DNA of 64,000 nucleotides from Hyphomicrobiales bacterium (GTDB lineage: Bacteria > Pseudomonadota > Alphaproteobacteria > Rhizobiales > Rhizobiaceae), in contig UCMW01000021.1 in the NCBI GenBank assembly GCA_900473745.1, positions 1 through 64,000 on the forward strand, in the 5' to 3' direction. How positions within the stretch are numbered: position 1 is the stretch's first letter; each line of letters opens with the position of its first letter. The notes under the pieces were generated by a model. It worked only from the letters and a program-made list of their open reading frames with translations. It was not told where the DNA came from and searched no databases. Of the stretch, positions 1-9,387 are shown one piece after another. The translations under genes were made by a program, and so were the position numbers.

Positions 1-1135
1 TTGGTCGTGTCTTCGATGTTGGCCGAAGGCGTGAACGTACCGGTCCAGGTCTTGCCACCGTCAGAGCTGCTCAGCGCGCTCAGCGTGCCGTTCTCGACAG
101 TCACATCGGTGTTGTCGAAGTTGGCAACATTCTCAGAGAAGGTGATCGTAACAGTCGAGGTATCACCGATCTTCAGAGCCGTGTCGTTCATCACGATCGA
201 AGAGACCACCGGAGCCTTCGTGTCGATTGCATAGTTGCCGCTCGCCAGACCCGTTCCGGCATTGCCGGCGACGTCGGTATAGACGGCGCCAACCGTCACG
301 ACATTGGTCGTGTCTTCGATGTTGGCCGAAGGCGTGAACGTACCCGTCCAGGTCTTGCCACCGTCAGAGCTGCTCAGCGCGCTCAACGTGCCTTTCTCGA
401 CAGTCACATCGGTGTTGTCGAAGTTGGCAACATTCTCAGAGAAGGTGATCGTAACAGTCGAGGTATCACCGATCTTCAGAGCCGTATCGTTCATCACGAT
501 CGAAGAGACAACCGAAGCCTTCGTGTCGATTGCATAGTTGGCGCTCGCCAGACCCGTGCCGGCATTGCCTGCCGTGTCCGTGTAGCTTGCTGCAACCGTC
601 ACGACATTGGTCGTGTCTTCGATGTTGGTCGAAGGCGTGAACGTACCCGTCCAGGTCTTGCCACCGTCAGAGCTCGTCAAAGTGCCGAGCGTCCCATTCT
701 CGACCGTGACATCGGCGTTGTCGAAGCCAACGACCTTCTCGGAGAAGGTAATCGTCACCGTCGAGGTCTCGCCGATCTTCAGCGCGGCATCGCTCATCGT
801 GATCGAGGAGACGACTGGAGCCTTGGTATCGACTGCATAGTTGCCGCTGGCCAGACCTGTACCATCATTGCCGGCGATGTCCGTGTAGCCAGAGCCGACC
901 GTCACGACATTGGTCGTGTCTTCGATGTTGGTCGAAGGCGTGAATGTACCCGTCCAGGTCTTTCCATCATCCGCGCTCGTCAGTGTGCCGAGCGTGCCAT
1001 TCTCCACTGTGACATCGGTGTTGTCGAAGCCAACGACCTTCTCGGAGAAGGTGATCGTCACCGTCGAGGTCTCGCCGATCTTCAGCGCTGCGTCGTCCAT
1101 GACGATGGATAAGACAGTCGGCGGAATGACATCAG
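1..1135 (-). repeat. Four tandem 303-bp Ig-like repeat units
   Basis: Units recur with exact 303-bp spacing: the same ttggtcgtgtcttcgatgtt stretch starts at 1, 304, 607 and 907-910. Each encodes about 101 residues with the motif K-I-G-[ED]-T-S-T-V-T-I-T-F-S-E. The two leftmost units differ at only about twenty positions, so they were duplicated or homogenised recently. The array continues past position 1. It belongs to the coding sequence and is not a CRISPR array. Confidence 0.95.
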
Positions 1136-4100
1136 GCGGAACCACCGTCACGACGAACTTGCCTGCCGTCAGGGACACTCCGTCACCATCGGCATCGACA
1201 GCCTGGATGATCGAGGAGAAGTCGATCGCCTTGGCGGCGTTGCCATCGAGCGGCTTGTTGAGCGTGAACGTGCCTTCTCCATCTGCTGCGATGGACAAGG
1301 TGAAGACGGTGACATTGCCTGCCTTGGCCGTCAGGACATTGCCGACGGTGGCATATGTCAATGCCACCGTGCCAACGGTCAGCCCCTGCGCGGTGAGCGC
1401 AGATGTATCGGTCTTCAGGCCGAAGGTAACCGCCTCGTCCGCGCCGACCTTGACGATATCGCCGAGATCGAAGCTGGCGACGGCTGCCGTGCCCGTCTGT
1501 CCGGGTGTGCCTGCGAGGCCGTTCAATGTGCCCTGCAGAGCCGAGGCCAGCGTGGACGCGCTGTTGACGTTCGTCGATGCGCCGCCTTCGACGTTGCCGA
1601 GGACGACAAGACCGCCGTTGTTTGCATTGATACCGAAGGCTTCGACCTTGAAGGCCTGATCCGGTCCCGTCGTATCACCGTCGGTCTTGATCGCCGTCAG
1701 CTCGTTCTGAATGGCAGCAATCGCCTGGTTGACGTTCGCATTGCCATTGTTGGTCATGTTCGGCTCGCCATCCGACAGGAAGATGAGCTGATTGACGTCT
1801 GCATTGGGCAGGGTGCCGGGCTGCGTGGCCGGCGTCGTCACCGACTGCAGATCCACATCGCCATATCCATAGCCAGCCGTGAACTCAACATAAGCAATGG
1901 TCTTGCCGCTGTTTGCACCACTGCCGGACAAGACGACGTCCGTCGAGCTGCTGCCGACCACGATAGAGGACGACTGGAACGTCCCGTCGGTGAAGACGAT
2001 CTTGTACTCGAACTTCGTGTCCCCGGGGTTCTTGTTGTCGTCGAGCTTGAAGGTCGCGCCGGTGACCGGGATGCCGGTGAAGTTGCCGGCATTGGTGTAA
2101 TCGCCTGCACCGTCGAAATCGTTGAAGGCACCGAAATCAAAACGCAACATCTGGCCCGGATCGACGTCCGTGTCGCTCCAACCGGGGCTCGCACCGAAAC
2201 CGCCCGTCGTATCGCCATTCGCGTTGATCAGATCGGACTGTGTGTTGCCGGGAACGTCCCAGCCGGACACGAGGGCGATCTGTGTCGACCCATTGCCGAT
2301 GATGTGTGCCGTGTCGCTGTTCCACCAATCACTATTGGCGTCGAACGACTTCAGGGTCGAGGTCACGCTGACCGAGGTCGATGCAACACCCTCGATCCAC
2401 TCCAGGGCCTGCTGGAAGCCGGCTTCGTAGTTTGTGCCGCCGCCATCGCTCAGGTTCTGGACATCCTGCAGGGCCTGATTGAGCGCAGACTGCTGCGTGA
2501 CACCGTTCACGATCAGATCATAGGTACCAACCGGCGAGCCTTCGTCGCCGAACTCGACGATATGGACGCGCACATCCTTTGCACCGGACTGACCGACCTT
2601 TTCGAGGAAGTCTTGTACCTGCGCCTTCAGCGTGGAGAGATCGCGATCGATGCTGCCGGAGGTATCCAGCACGAGTACGAAATTCGCCACCTTGCCTGGA
2701 ACGGGATCCACGACTTCGGGAGCCGTGATCGTAACGGCCTCGCTCGCAGTGGTCAGGTTGGGGATGTCGTCCCGGATGTCGACCACCAGCTTGCCGGCCG
2801 TCAGCGTCACCGTGTCACCGTCGCCATCCTTGCCGACGATGAACCTCGACAGGTCCAGGGACACTGCATTCTCGGCATTGTCGAATTCGCCGTTCGATCC
2901 ACTGGCCACACCGTCCAGCGTCGGATGGTCGATCTGGTCCTTCAGGTCAAAGGAGTAGGAACCGTTTGCGTTGACCTTGAGTTCGAAGACGACGCGATCA
3001 GGGCTGCCCGCAACATAACCTGTCAGAGTATCACCGATGACTTTGATAAGGACATCGGCGCCCTTCGAGTTGAGGCCGGAGTCGACCGGTGAGCCGGTCG
3101 GCTTCAGCGAGACAGCTTCCGTCGCATGTGCTCCGTCGGCGCCGAAGTTGAAGAGCGCCGAAAGCGCTCCGGCAGCACCGGAGATCGACGCCGAACCAGT
3201 CCCTGCGACTTCACCAGACTTGCCGCTGTCGGCCGCTGCGGTGGGCAGGCCGTCTTCGTCGACCTTGAAGGCCAGAGAATTGGACCCCACGCTCGGACCG
3301 TCATCCTGGAACTTGATGTTGCCGCCGAGATCGATCGTTTCGCTGTCGGTCGCCTTGTCGCTGTCACCATCGGTAACCGTCGCCGACGCCGTCAGCTTCA
3401 CCAAGCCGTTAGCCAGCATCTGCACGTCCGGCGTGTAGGGACCAGAGGTGTAGGCGTTCGAGTGGTCGATCTCCTTGAACTGCGTCAACTTGACCTCGCC
3501 GTCACCGTTCACAGAGATCGTGAACACGGCAGAAGTCTTGATGCTGTATTCGGACGGGTTGTAACCGGATGTGGTCGAGCCATAGACAACACCGTCGATC
3601 AGGTAGAGGCGGATGTCGTCGCCATCGCTGTCGAGACCCGAGTTCGTCCCGGCGTTGCCATATAGACCGAGTGCATATTTCAGCGTCGCCGCCGCACCGG
3701 CGCCATCAGCACCAAACGACTGCGTCAAAGAGAAGACGCCGCCAAAACGGCCAGTGCTCACCGAGTAATCCGTGTCACTGCCCTTCGTGTCGCCGTCCTG
3801 CGTCTGCAGGACAATAGCGGCTTCATTCGAAGCGCTGACATTGACACTCGGGCCGTCGTCCCGGAACTCGATCCGGTCGCCGACGGCAATCTCGCTCACC
3901 GCCTTGTCGCCGTCAAAGTCGGTGACGGTCAGGACGGCATTGATCTTCCCGGTCAGCGTCTGCAGAACAGACGGGTTGCCATCGTTGGCGTCATCGGCTT
4001 CGTCATGGTCTGCCGGATCGTCATGCTTGATCGAGACATACTGGACGAGCGAGAGCGTGCCGTTATCCGAAAGGTGCAGGGCAAAGGCTGCGGGATCGGA

Positions 4101-7100
4101 GGAGTTGACGGTGCTGTTGTGATCCTCAGGACTGTCGTAGCGACCGACGATCAAGCCATTCTCGAGGAACAGCATGATGGACCGGCCGTCGGTGGTCCGC
4201 AGACCGGAGTCGAGACCGTTCGAGCCGTTCAGCTTCAGTGCCCAATCGACATCGACGTCGTCATCGGCACCGCCCTTGATCTGAGCGGAGACAAAATTCG
4301 CCTGCTGGGCGAACTGCGCCACCATGTTCGGATCAGTGCCCTTGTTGCCGACGCCGCTGAACTCAGCGAGCGAGCCGGCGACTTCATCGCCCTGCTGGCC
4401 GGAGGTCTCATCGACCACCAGAGTTTCGTTTGTATTGCGGGCGACTGCCTCTGGCACGTCGTCCTTGATTGTGATCGAGAAGGCATCCTTCAGAACGACG
4501 CTGTCGCCGTCATTGTCGGTGGCCTTGATGATCGAGCCGAAATCGATGGCTTCGACGTCACCGTATTTGAGGCCGTCCTGCAGATCGGTATTCTGCCCCT
4601 TGGCGTCATCGTGGTCGAGCTGATCGACCAGTTCGAACGTGTAGGACCCATTTTCGCCAAGCGTGAGCTTGAAGATCAGGCGGTCGCCATTGTCGTAGCT
4701 TTCACCCTGCTGCGGACCGGCATTGTCGAAGGCGTAAAGGACGCCGTCGCGAATGTCGTAGCTGAGTTCCTGGCCCTGAGACTTGAGGCCGAGCTTCTCC
4801 AGTGCGTCGCGAGCATCATCCTCGGCGATGAAGGAGAACTTGACCGTATCGTCAGCGCCGCCCTTGATCAGGCCGGCGAGCGAACCATCGATGAAGGCGC
4901 CGCCATTGCCGTTCTGGCCGGGACCACCGGTCCAGGAACCATCGCTCTGGCCGTCGGCCGGGCTCGTGCCGGTGGACTGGCTGGTCTTGATGTCGTCTTC
5001 GTCGACGAGACGATCTTCGCTCTTGCCGCTGAGGACCGGAACGTCGTCCGTGATGGTGACCGAGAAGGCACCCTTCAGCACGACACTGTCGCCGTCGAAG
5101 TCAGTGGCCTTGATCAGCGAACCGAAATCGATCGCGTCGGCAGTGCTGCCCAGCAGACCGGTGTTCTGACCGGCGCCGGCGTCATGGTCGAGCTGGTCGA
5201 GCAGTTCGAACGTATAGGTGCCGTTTTCATTCAAGGTCAGCTTAAAGACCGGCCGATCGCCCAGGTTCGGATCATAGCTCACACCCGGGGCGCCGACATT
5301 GGCGAAGCCCCAGAGAACATTGCCCTGGAGGTCGAAGCTCAGAGCTTCGCCCTTGGAGCTCAGGTTGAGAGGCGTCATGGCCTGGCGCAGGGCTGCTTCG
5401 TCGATGAAGGTGAACTTCACCGTTTCGTCTGCGCCACCCTTTACGAGGCTTGCCAGCGAACCATCGATGAAGGCACCGCCCTGACCGTTCTGGCCGGGAC
5501 CACCGGTCCAGGAACCGTCGCCCTGACCATCGGCCGGGCTCGTGCCCGTCGACTGGTTGTTGAGGATGTCGTCTTCGTCGACCGTGCGGGCAATCTTTTC
5601 GCCGACAACGAGTTCCGGAACGTCGTCCGTCACTTCGACCTTCACGAGGCCGGTCAGCTTGACGTTGTCGCCATCCTTGTCATTGGCCTGCAGAACGGAG
5701 CCGAAGTCGATCGTCAGCGACTTGCCGTCGCCGGACGTGTGATCCAGCTGGTCGGACAGCGAGAATTTGAACGTGCCGTCGCTGTTCAGCTTGAACTCGA
5801 ACACCAGACGGTCGCCGCTGTCGAAGGTCTGGCCAGGCATAACGCCACCCGGCGCATTGACGAACGCGATGATTGTGCCGTCGGTGCGCAGGTCGTATCC
5901 GATCGACGCGCCGTTCGACTTCAGGTTCAGGCTCTCGAGGTAGGTGCGCATCGCGGAAGTCGAGATGAGCGAGAAGCTGACATTTTCGTCGGCACCAACG
6001 TTTACGAGGCTGGACAGGTTGCCCGTCGACGTCGCATTCGCGGGGCCCGCCGTGTTGGCCGCTGGCGTGCCGGTGTAGGAACCATCAGGAACATTGCCGT
6101 CGTTTGGCGAGGTGCCCAGCGAGGTGGACGTGTCGATGTCGTCTTCGTCGACCTTGATGGTGATCGGCGTTGCGTTCGGTGCGATGACCGGAACGTCGTC
6201 GGTGACATTGACCTGAACGAGCTTGGTCAGCTTGACGCTGTCGCCGTCATTGTCGGTCGCCTGCAGGACAGAGCCGAAGTCGATCGTCAGGGTGTTCTGG
6301 CCATTGCCGGCAGGATGATCCAGCTGGTCGGAAAGCGAGAACTTGAAGGTGCCGTCGCTGTTGAGCTTGAACTCGAATACGAGGCGGTCGCCGCTGTCAT
6401 AGGTCTGGCCGGGGATCTGGCCGCCTGGTGCGTTGACGAAGGCGATGATCGTGCCGTCGGTGCGCAGGTCGTAGCCGATCTGTGCGCCATTCGACTTCAG
6501 GTTCAGACCCTGGAGATAGGCCCTCATCTCGGTCTGATTGATCAGGGAGAAAGTGACGTTTTCGTCTGCGCCAACTTTCACCAGGCTCGACAGGTTGCCT
6601 GTCGAAGTTGCATTTGCAGGGCCGGCATTGTCCACACCTGGCGTGCCAGTGAAAGAGCCGTCCTGAACATTGCCGTCGTTCGGTGCGGTGCCCTTCGACG
6701 TGTTCGTGTCGATATCGTCTTCATCAACGGTCACAGCGATCGGCGTCGCACCAGTGGCGATGACCGGAACGTCGTCCGTTACGGTGACCTTTACCAGGCC
6801 CGCCAGCGCGACGCTGTCGCCGTCATTGTCGTTCGCCTGCAGAACCGAACCGAAGTCGATCGTCAGTGTGTTCTGACCGTTGCCCGCAGGATGATCCAGC
6901 TGGTCGGAAAGCGAGAAGGTGAAGGTGCCGTTATCGTTGATCTTGAACTCGAAGACGAGACGGTCGTCGCCTTCGTCATAGACCTGGCCGGGAACGGCCT
7001 GGCCCGGGGCCTGGCTGTTGACGAAGCCGATGATCGTGCCGTCTTCGCTGAGGTCGAAACCGAGCGGAAGGCCGTTGGACTTCAAGCCGAGGTTTTGCAG

Positions 7101-9059
7101 ATAGGTCCGTGCCGCCGCAATCGAGATCAGCGAGAAGGTGACGTTCTCGTCCGCGCCGACCTTGACGAGGCCCGCGAGGCTGCCCGTCGAAGTGGCGTTG
7201 GCCGGACCGCCGGTGTTCGCACCTGGGGTACCGGTGTAAGATCCGTCCGGATTGTTGCCATCGTTTGGCGCCGTGCCCGTAGAGGTCGACGTGTCGATAT
7301 CGTCTTCATCGACCTTGATGGTGATCGGCTTCGCACCGGTCGCAATAACTGGAATGTCGTCGGTTACGTTGACATTTACCAGGCCCGTCAGCGTCACGCT
7401 GTCGCCATCGCCGTCGTTCGCCTGCAGGACCGATCCAAAGTCGATCGAGAGCGAATTCTCGCCGTTGCCGTCAGGATGGTCGAGCTGATCCGAAAGCGAG
7501 AAGGTGAATGTGCCATCTTCGTTCAGTTCGAATTCGAAGACGAGACGGTCCGCGCCTTGGTTGTATTCCTGGCCAGGACTTGCCTGACCGGGAGCCTGGC
7601 TGTTGACGAAACCGATGATCGTGCCGTCCTGGCTCAGGTCAAAGCCGAGCGGCTGTCCGTTGGATGTCAGACCGAGCCCTTCAAGATAGGTGCGCGCCGC
7701 ATCGACGGAGATCAGCGAGAAGCTCAGATTCTCGTCCGCACCGACCCTGACCAAGCCCGCCAGGCTGCCGGTCGAGGTCGCATTTGCCGGGCCGCCATTG
7801 TTGACACCTGGAGTCCCCGTATAGGAGCCGTCCGGATTGTTGCCGTCATTCGGCTGCGTGCCCACCGAAGTCGACGTGTCGATGTCGTCTTCATCGACCG
7901 TGACATTGATCTGCTTCGCTTCGCCCACGATCTCAGGCGCATCGTCCATGATATCGATGTTGAACGTGCCCGTGACGCTGTCGCCGTCGAGATCGGTCAC
8001 CGTGTAGGTGAAGCCGAGGCGCAACAGATCGTCGAGATCGTCCTGGGCACCGTTTGCGCCGGCATCAGGATGGTCGAGCTGCCCAACGAGCTCGAACTCG
8101 AAAGCTCCGGTCTCACGGTTCGCGATCGTGAGCGTGAAAACGAGATTGCCTTCGGAATCGCGGCCTTCGATGGCGAGGAAGTCGAGATCGGCACCGTCGG
8201 TCGGGGCCGGGAAGCTGATGACTGTGATCGGCCGACCGCCGGAGGTGAAGCCGGCAAGAACCTGCGGGCCGAGACCTTCTTCGTCGACATTGCTGGCGCC
8301 GGTGAAGTTAATGCGCGTGATGGTGCCGAAATCCGGACCCGGATTGAACGGAAGCGTACCGGTGATCGTCTGATTGCCGGCGATGCCATCAGCAATGAGA
8401 GCCTCGTCGAAGATAAAGGACTCGGTCAGCGCGATTTCGAGCGGGATCGACGGCGCGCCAGCGCCGCCGAAAATGGTCCCGTTCAGCAGATCGTCACCGA
8501 AGGCCGTGTCGCCGAGCAGATCGGCGAGCGCCAGGTCTTCCGGGCCGGCGTCGATCGGATCGTCGTTGAAGTTGCGGCTGGCAGCGGGGCCGCCCTGTGC
8601 GCTGAAGGTGCCGTCAGGACCCGCCGCTACGTTGATGTTGGAGCCTTCGAGGGCCGCGAAGAGCGCGACCTGGGGCAGCTCGACATCGCCGATCACGAAG
8701 GTCGGGATGTTGGCTGCACCGCCGACCACGATGATCTCTGTGCCGTCAGCGAGCAGGAGAACCAGATTGTCCCCTTCGACCTCGAATTCGAGGTTGTCGA
8801 GTTCGATGCCGGCCGGCAGCGTCACGACGTTTTCGGCGTTCGGCGTCACTTCGCTTGGAAGGACCGCAGCTGCCGTCTGAACGGGCGCCTGGGCCGGCAG
8901 GCGATCGGTGCGGCCGGCGTCAGGCGTCTCGGCCTGGGCGACTTCGATGCCATCTCCGGCCTCGCTGACAAAACCCAGATGCTGCTCGACCGCAGAGTCG
9001 AAATCGTCAGCTGCGGAAGTATTGTCGATGCTGGTCAGACGCGGATCTTCGATAGACAT
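1..9059 (-). CDS. Giant type I-secreted repeat protein, 5' part (T1SS-143, vWA and Ig-like repeats)
   Basis: Open from ATG at 9059 to the left edge, 3019 codons without a stop; the C-terminus lies outside the window. The start follows AAGGGGTGAG about five bases upstream. Residues 1-200 form a head with no signal peptide. Residues about 220-2100 are acidic repeats with recurring D-E-D-D-I and S-L-S-D-Q-L-D-H-P-D motifs, typical of T1SS-143 domains. A von Willebrand A domain follows, with MIDAS motif D-T-S-G-S at residues 2132-2136 (codons 2652-2666), then one more repeat and at least four Ig-like units of 101 residues. Family knowledge: such proteins leave by a type I secretion system and act as cell-surface or biofilm adhesins. 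No secretion genes are adjacent in the window. Adhesion is inferred; the RTX or secretion signal would lie beyond the edge. Confidence 0.93.
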   Translation of the reverse strand, partial: MSIEDPRLTSIDNTSAADDFDSAVEQHLGFVSEAGDGIEVAQAETPDAGRTDRLPAQAPVQTAAAVLPSEVTPNAENVVTLPAGIELDNLEFEVEGDNLVLLLADGTEIIVVGGAANIPTFVIGDVELPQVALFAALEGSNINVAAGPDGTFSAQGGPAASRNFNDDPIDAGPEDLALADLLGDTAFGDDLLNGTIFGGAGAPSIPLEIALTESFIFDEALIADGIAGNQTITGTLPFNPGPDFGTITRINFTGASNVDEEGLGPQVLAGFTSGGRPITVISFPAPTDGADLDFLAIEGRDSEGNLVFTLTIANRETGAFEFELVGQLDHPDAGANGAQDDLDDLLRLGFTYTVTDLDGDSVTGTFNIDIMDDAPEIVGEAKQINVTVDEDDIDTSTSVGTQPNDGNNPDGSYTGTPGVNNGGPANATSTGSLAGLVRVGADENLSFSLISVDAARTYLEGLGLTSNGQPLGFDLSQDGTIIGFVNSQAPGQASPGQEYNQGADRLVFEFELNEDGTFTFSLSDQLDHPDGNGENSLSIDFGSVLQANDGDGDSVTLTGLVNVNVTDDIPVIATGAKPITIKVDEDDIDTSTSTGTAPNDGNNPDGSYTGTPGANTGGPANATSTGSLAGLVKVGADENVTFSLISIAAARTYLQNLGLKSNGLPLGFDLSEDGTIIGFVNSQAPGQAVPGQVYDEGDDRLVFEFKINDNGTFTFSLSDQLDHPAGNGQNTLTIDFGSVLQANDNDGDSVALAGLVKVTVTDDVPVIATGATPIAVTVDEDDIDTNTSKGTAPNDGNVQDGSFTGTPGVDNAGPANATSTGNLSSLVKVGADENVTFSLINQTEMRAYLQGLNLKSNGAQIGYDLRTDGTIIAFVNAPGGQIPGQTYDSGDRLVFEFKLNSDGTFKFSLSDQLDHPAGNGQNTLTIDFGSVLQATDNDGDSVKLTKLVQVNVTDDVPVIAPNATPITIKVDEDDIDTSTSLGTSPNDGNVPDGSYTGTPAANTAGPANATSTGNLSSLVNVGADENVSFSLISTSAMRTYLESLNLKSNGASIGYDLRTDGTIIAFVNAPGGVMPGQTFDSGDRLVFEFKLNSDGTFKFSLSDQLDHTSGDGKSLTIDFGSVLQANDKDGDNVKLTGLVKVEVTDDVPELVVGEKIARTVDEDDILNNQSTGTSPADGQGDGSWTGGPGQNGQGGAFIDGSLASLVKGGADETVKFTFIDEAALRQAMTPLNLSSKGEALSFDLQGNVLWGFANVGAPGVSYDPNLGDRPVFKLTLNENGTYTFELLDQLDHDAGAGQNTGLLGSTADAIDFGSLIKATDFDGDSVVLKGAFSVTITDDVPVLSGKSEDRLVDEDDIKTSQSTGTSPADGQSDGSWTGGPGQNGNGGAFIDGSLAGLIKGGADDTVKFSFIAEDDARDALEKLGLKSQGQELSYDIRDGVLYAFDNAGPQQGESYDNGDRLIFKLTLGENGSYTFELVDQLDHDDAKGQNTDLQDGLKYGDVEAIDFGSIIKATDNDGDSVVLKDAFSITIKDDVPEAVARNTNETLVVDETSGQQGDEVAGSLAEFSGVGNKGTDPNMVAQFAQQANFVSAQIKGGADDDVDVDWALKLNGSNGLDSGLRTTDGRSIMLFLENGLIVGRYDSPEDHNSTVNSSDPAAFALHLSDNGTLSLVQYVSIKHDDPADHDEADDANDGNPSVLQTLTGKINAVLTVTDFDGDKAVSEIAVGDRIEFRDDGPSVNVSASNEAAIVLQTQDGDTKGSDTDYSVSTGRFGGVFSLTQSFGADGAGAAATLKYALGLYGNAGTNSGLDSDGDDIRLYLIDGVVYGSTTSGYNPSEYSIKTSAVFTISVNGDGEVKLTQFKEIDHSNAYTSGPYTPDVQMLANGLVKLTASATVTDGDSDKATDSETIDLGGNIKFQDDGPSVGSNSLAFKVDEDGLPTAAADSGKSGEVAGTGSASISGAAGALSALFNFGADGAHATEAVSLKPTGSPVDSGLNSKGADVLIKVIGDTLTGYVAGSPDRVVFELKVNANGSYSFDLKDQIDHPTLDGVASGSNGEFDNAENAVSLDLSRFIVGKDGDGDTVTLTAGKLVVDIRDDIPNLTTASEAVTITAPEVVDPVPGKVANFVLVLDTSGSIDRDLSTLKAQVQDFLEKVGQSGAKDVRVHIVEFGDEGSPVGTYDLIVNGVTQQSALNQALQDVQNLSDGGGTNYEAGFQQALEWIEGVASTSVSVTSTLKSFDANSDWWNSDTAHIIGNGSTQIALVSGWDVPGNTQSDLINANGDTTGGFGASPGWSDTDVDPGQMLRFDFGAFNDFDGAGDYTNAGNFTGIPVTGATFKLDDNKNPGDTKFEYKIVFTDGTFQSSSIVVGSSSTDVVLSGSGANSGKTIAYVEFTAGYGYGDVDLQSVTTPATQPGTLPNADVNQLIFLSDGEPNMTNNGNANVNQAIAAIQNELTAIKTDGDTTGPDQAFKVEAFGINANNGGLVVLGNVEGGASTNVNSASTLASALQGTLNGLAGTPGQTGTAAVASFDLGDIVKVGADEAVTFGLKTDTSALTAQGLTVGTVALTYATVGNVLTAKAGNVTVFTLSIAADGEGTFTLNKPLDGNAAKAIDFSSIIQAVDADGDGVSLTAGKFVVTVVPPDVIPPTVLSIVMDDAALKIGETSTVTITFSEKVVGFDNTDVTVENGTLGTLTSADDGKTWTGTFTPSTNIEDTTNVVTVGSGYTDIAGNDGTGLASGNYAVDTKAPVVSSITMSDAALKIGETSTVTITFSEKVVGFDNADVTVENGTLGTLTSSDGGKTWTGTFTPSTNIEDTTNVVTVAASYTDTAGNAGTGLASANYAIDTKASVVSSIVMNDTALKIGDTSTVTITFSENVANFDNTDVTVEKGTLSALSSSDGGKTWTGTFTPSANIEDTTNVVTVGAVYTDVAGNAGTGLASGNYAIDTKAPVVSSIVMNDTALKIGDTSTVTITFSENVANFDNTDVTVENGTLSALSSSDGGKTWTGTFTPSANIEDTT
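4400..7900 (-). repeat. Tandem T1SS-143-like repeats of about 575 bp
   Basis: The D-E-D-D-I codons recur near 7885, 7300, 6715, 6140, 5567, 4995 and 4405, giving a period of 571-590 bp (about 191-195 residues). Units share P-N-D-G and an F-x-F-S-L-S-D-Q-L-D-H-P-D segment and are much more diverged from each other than the 303-bp units at the other end. Shorter related units continue down to about 2750. Confidence 0.85.
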
Positions 9060-9332
9060 GGTAACTCACCCCTTAACTTGTTGACCGCAGTTAAATCCGG
9101 GCCGAGGGGAGAGTGCAACGGTTTCTTAACCCTGAAGACATAACTGGTTATGCTTCGAGCGACCATTATTGAAAAAGAAGTTAATTTCGAGCCGAAAAAC
9201 GCTTTTATTTCTGCAATTTACTCAAATTTTAGCAAAACCGGAAGTGGGCTGGGTCGGTGCCTTTCTGCCGTACTTTCGGACCAAGTATACCGCCTCATCC
9301 ATGCTTGGCCCGGCGGTCCGAGAGATGACAGC
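9060..9332. other. Noncoding upstream region of the giant repeat gene
   Basis: There is no credible gene in this stretch. The part nearest the gene carries its ribosome site. Positions 9165-9240 are markedly AT-rich against the surrounding GC-rich DNA and are the likely promoter zone, but I see no convincing -35/-10 pair. Short open frames here lack coding character. Confidence 0.6.
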
Positions 9333-9363
9333 AAAAAGCCGGGCCCCATGCGAGAACCCGGCT
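9333..9363 (-). terminator. Rho-independent terminator after udh
   Basis: Read on the minus strand, a stem AGCCGGG/CCCGGCT with a 13-base loop is followed directly by five T. It starts 25 bases after the udh stop, so it ends the udh transcript before the adhesin promoter region. Confidence 0.85.
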
Positions 9364-9387
9364 CCTTCATGACGGCAGAGTTGAGTA

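Noticed and set aside
1..1135. Regular direct repeats that could suggest a CRISPR array
   Set aside because: The period is 303 bp with the whole unit conserved, and it is coding (Ig-like domains). There are no short repeats with unique spacers and no cas genes.
4005..9143. A 1712-residue open frame on the plus strand
   Set aside because: It lies antisense to the repeat protein gene. The frame stays open because of the repeats' biased codons; it has no domain character and no ribosome site, and the minus-strand reading shows clear repeat and von Willebrand A motifs.
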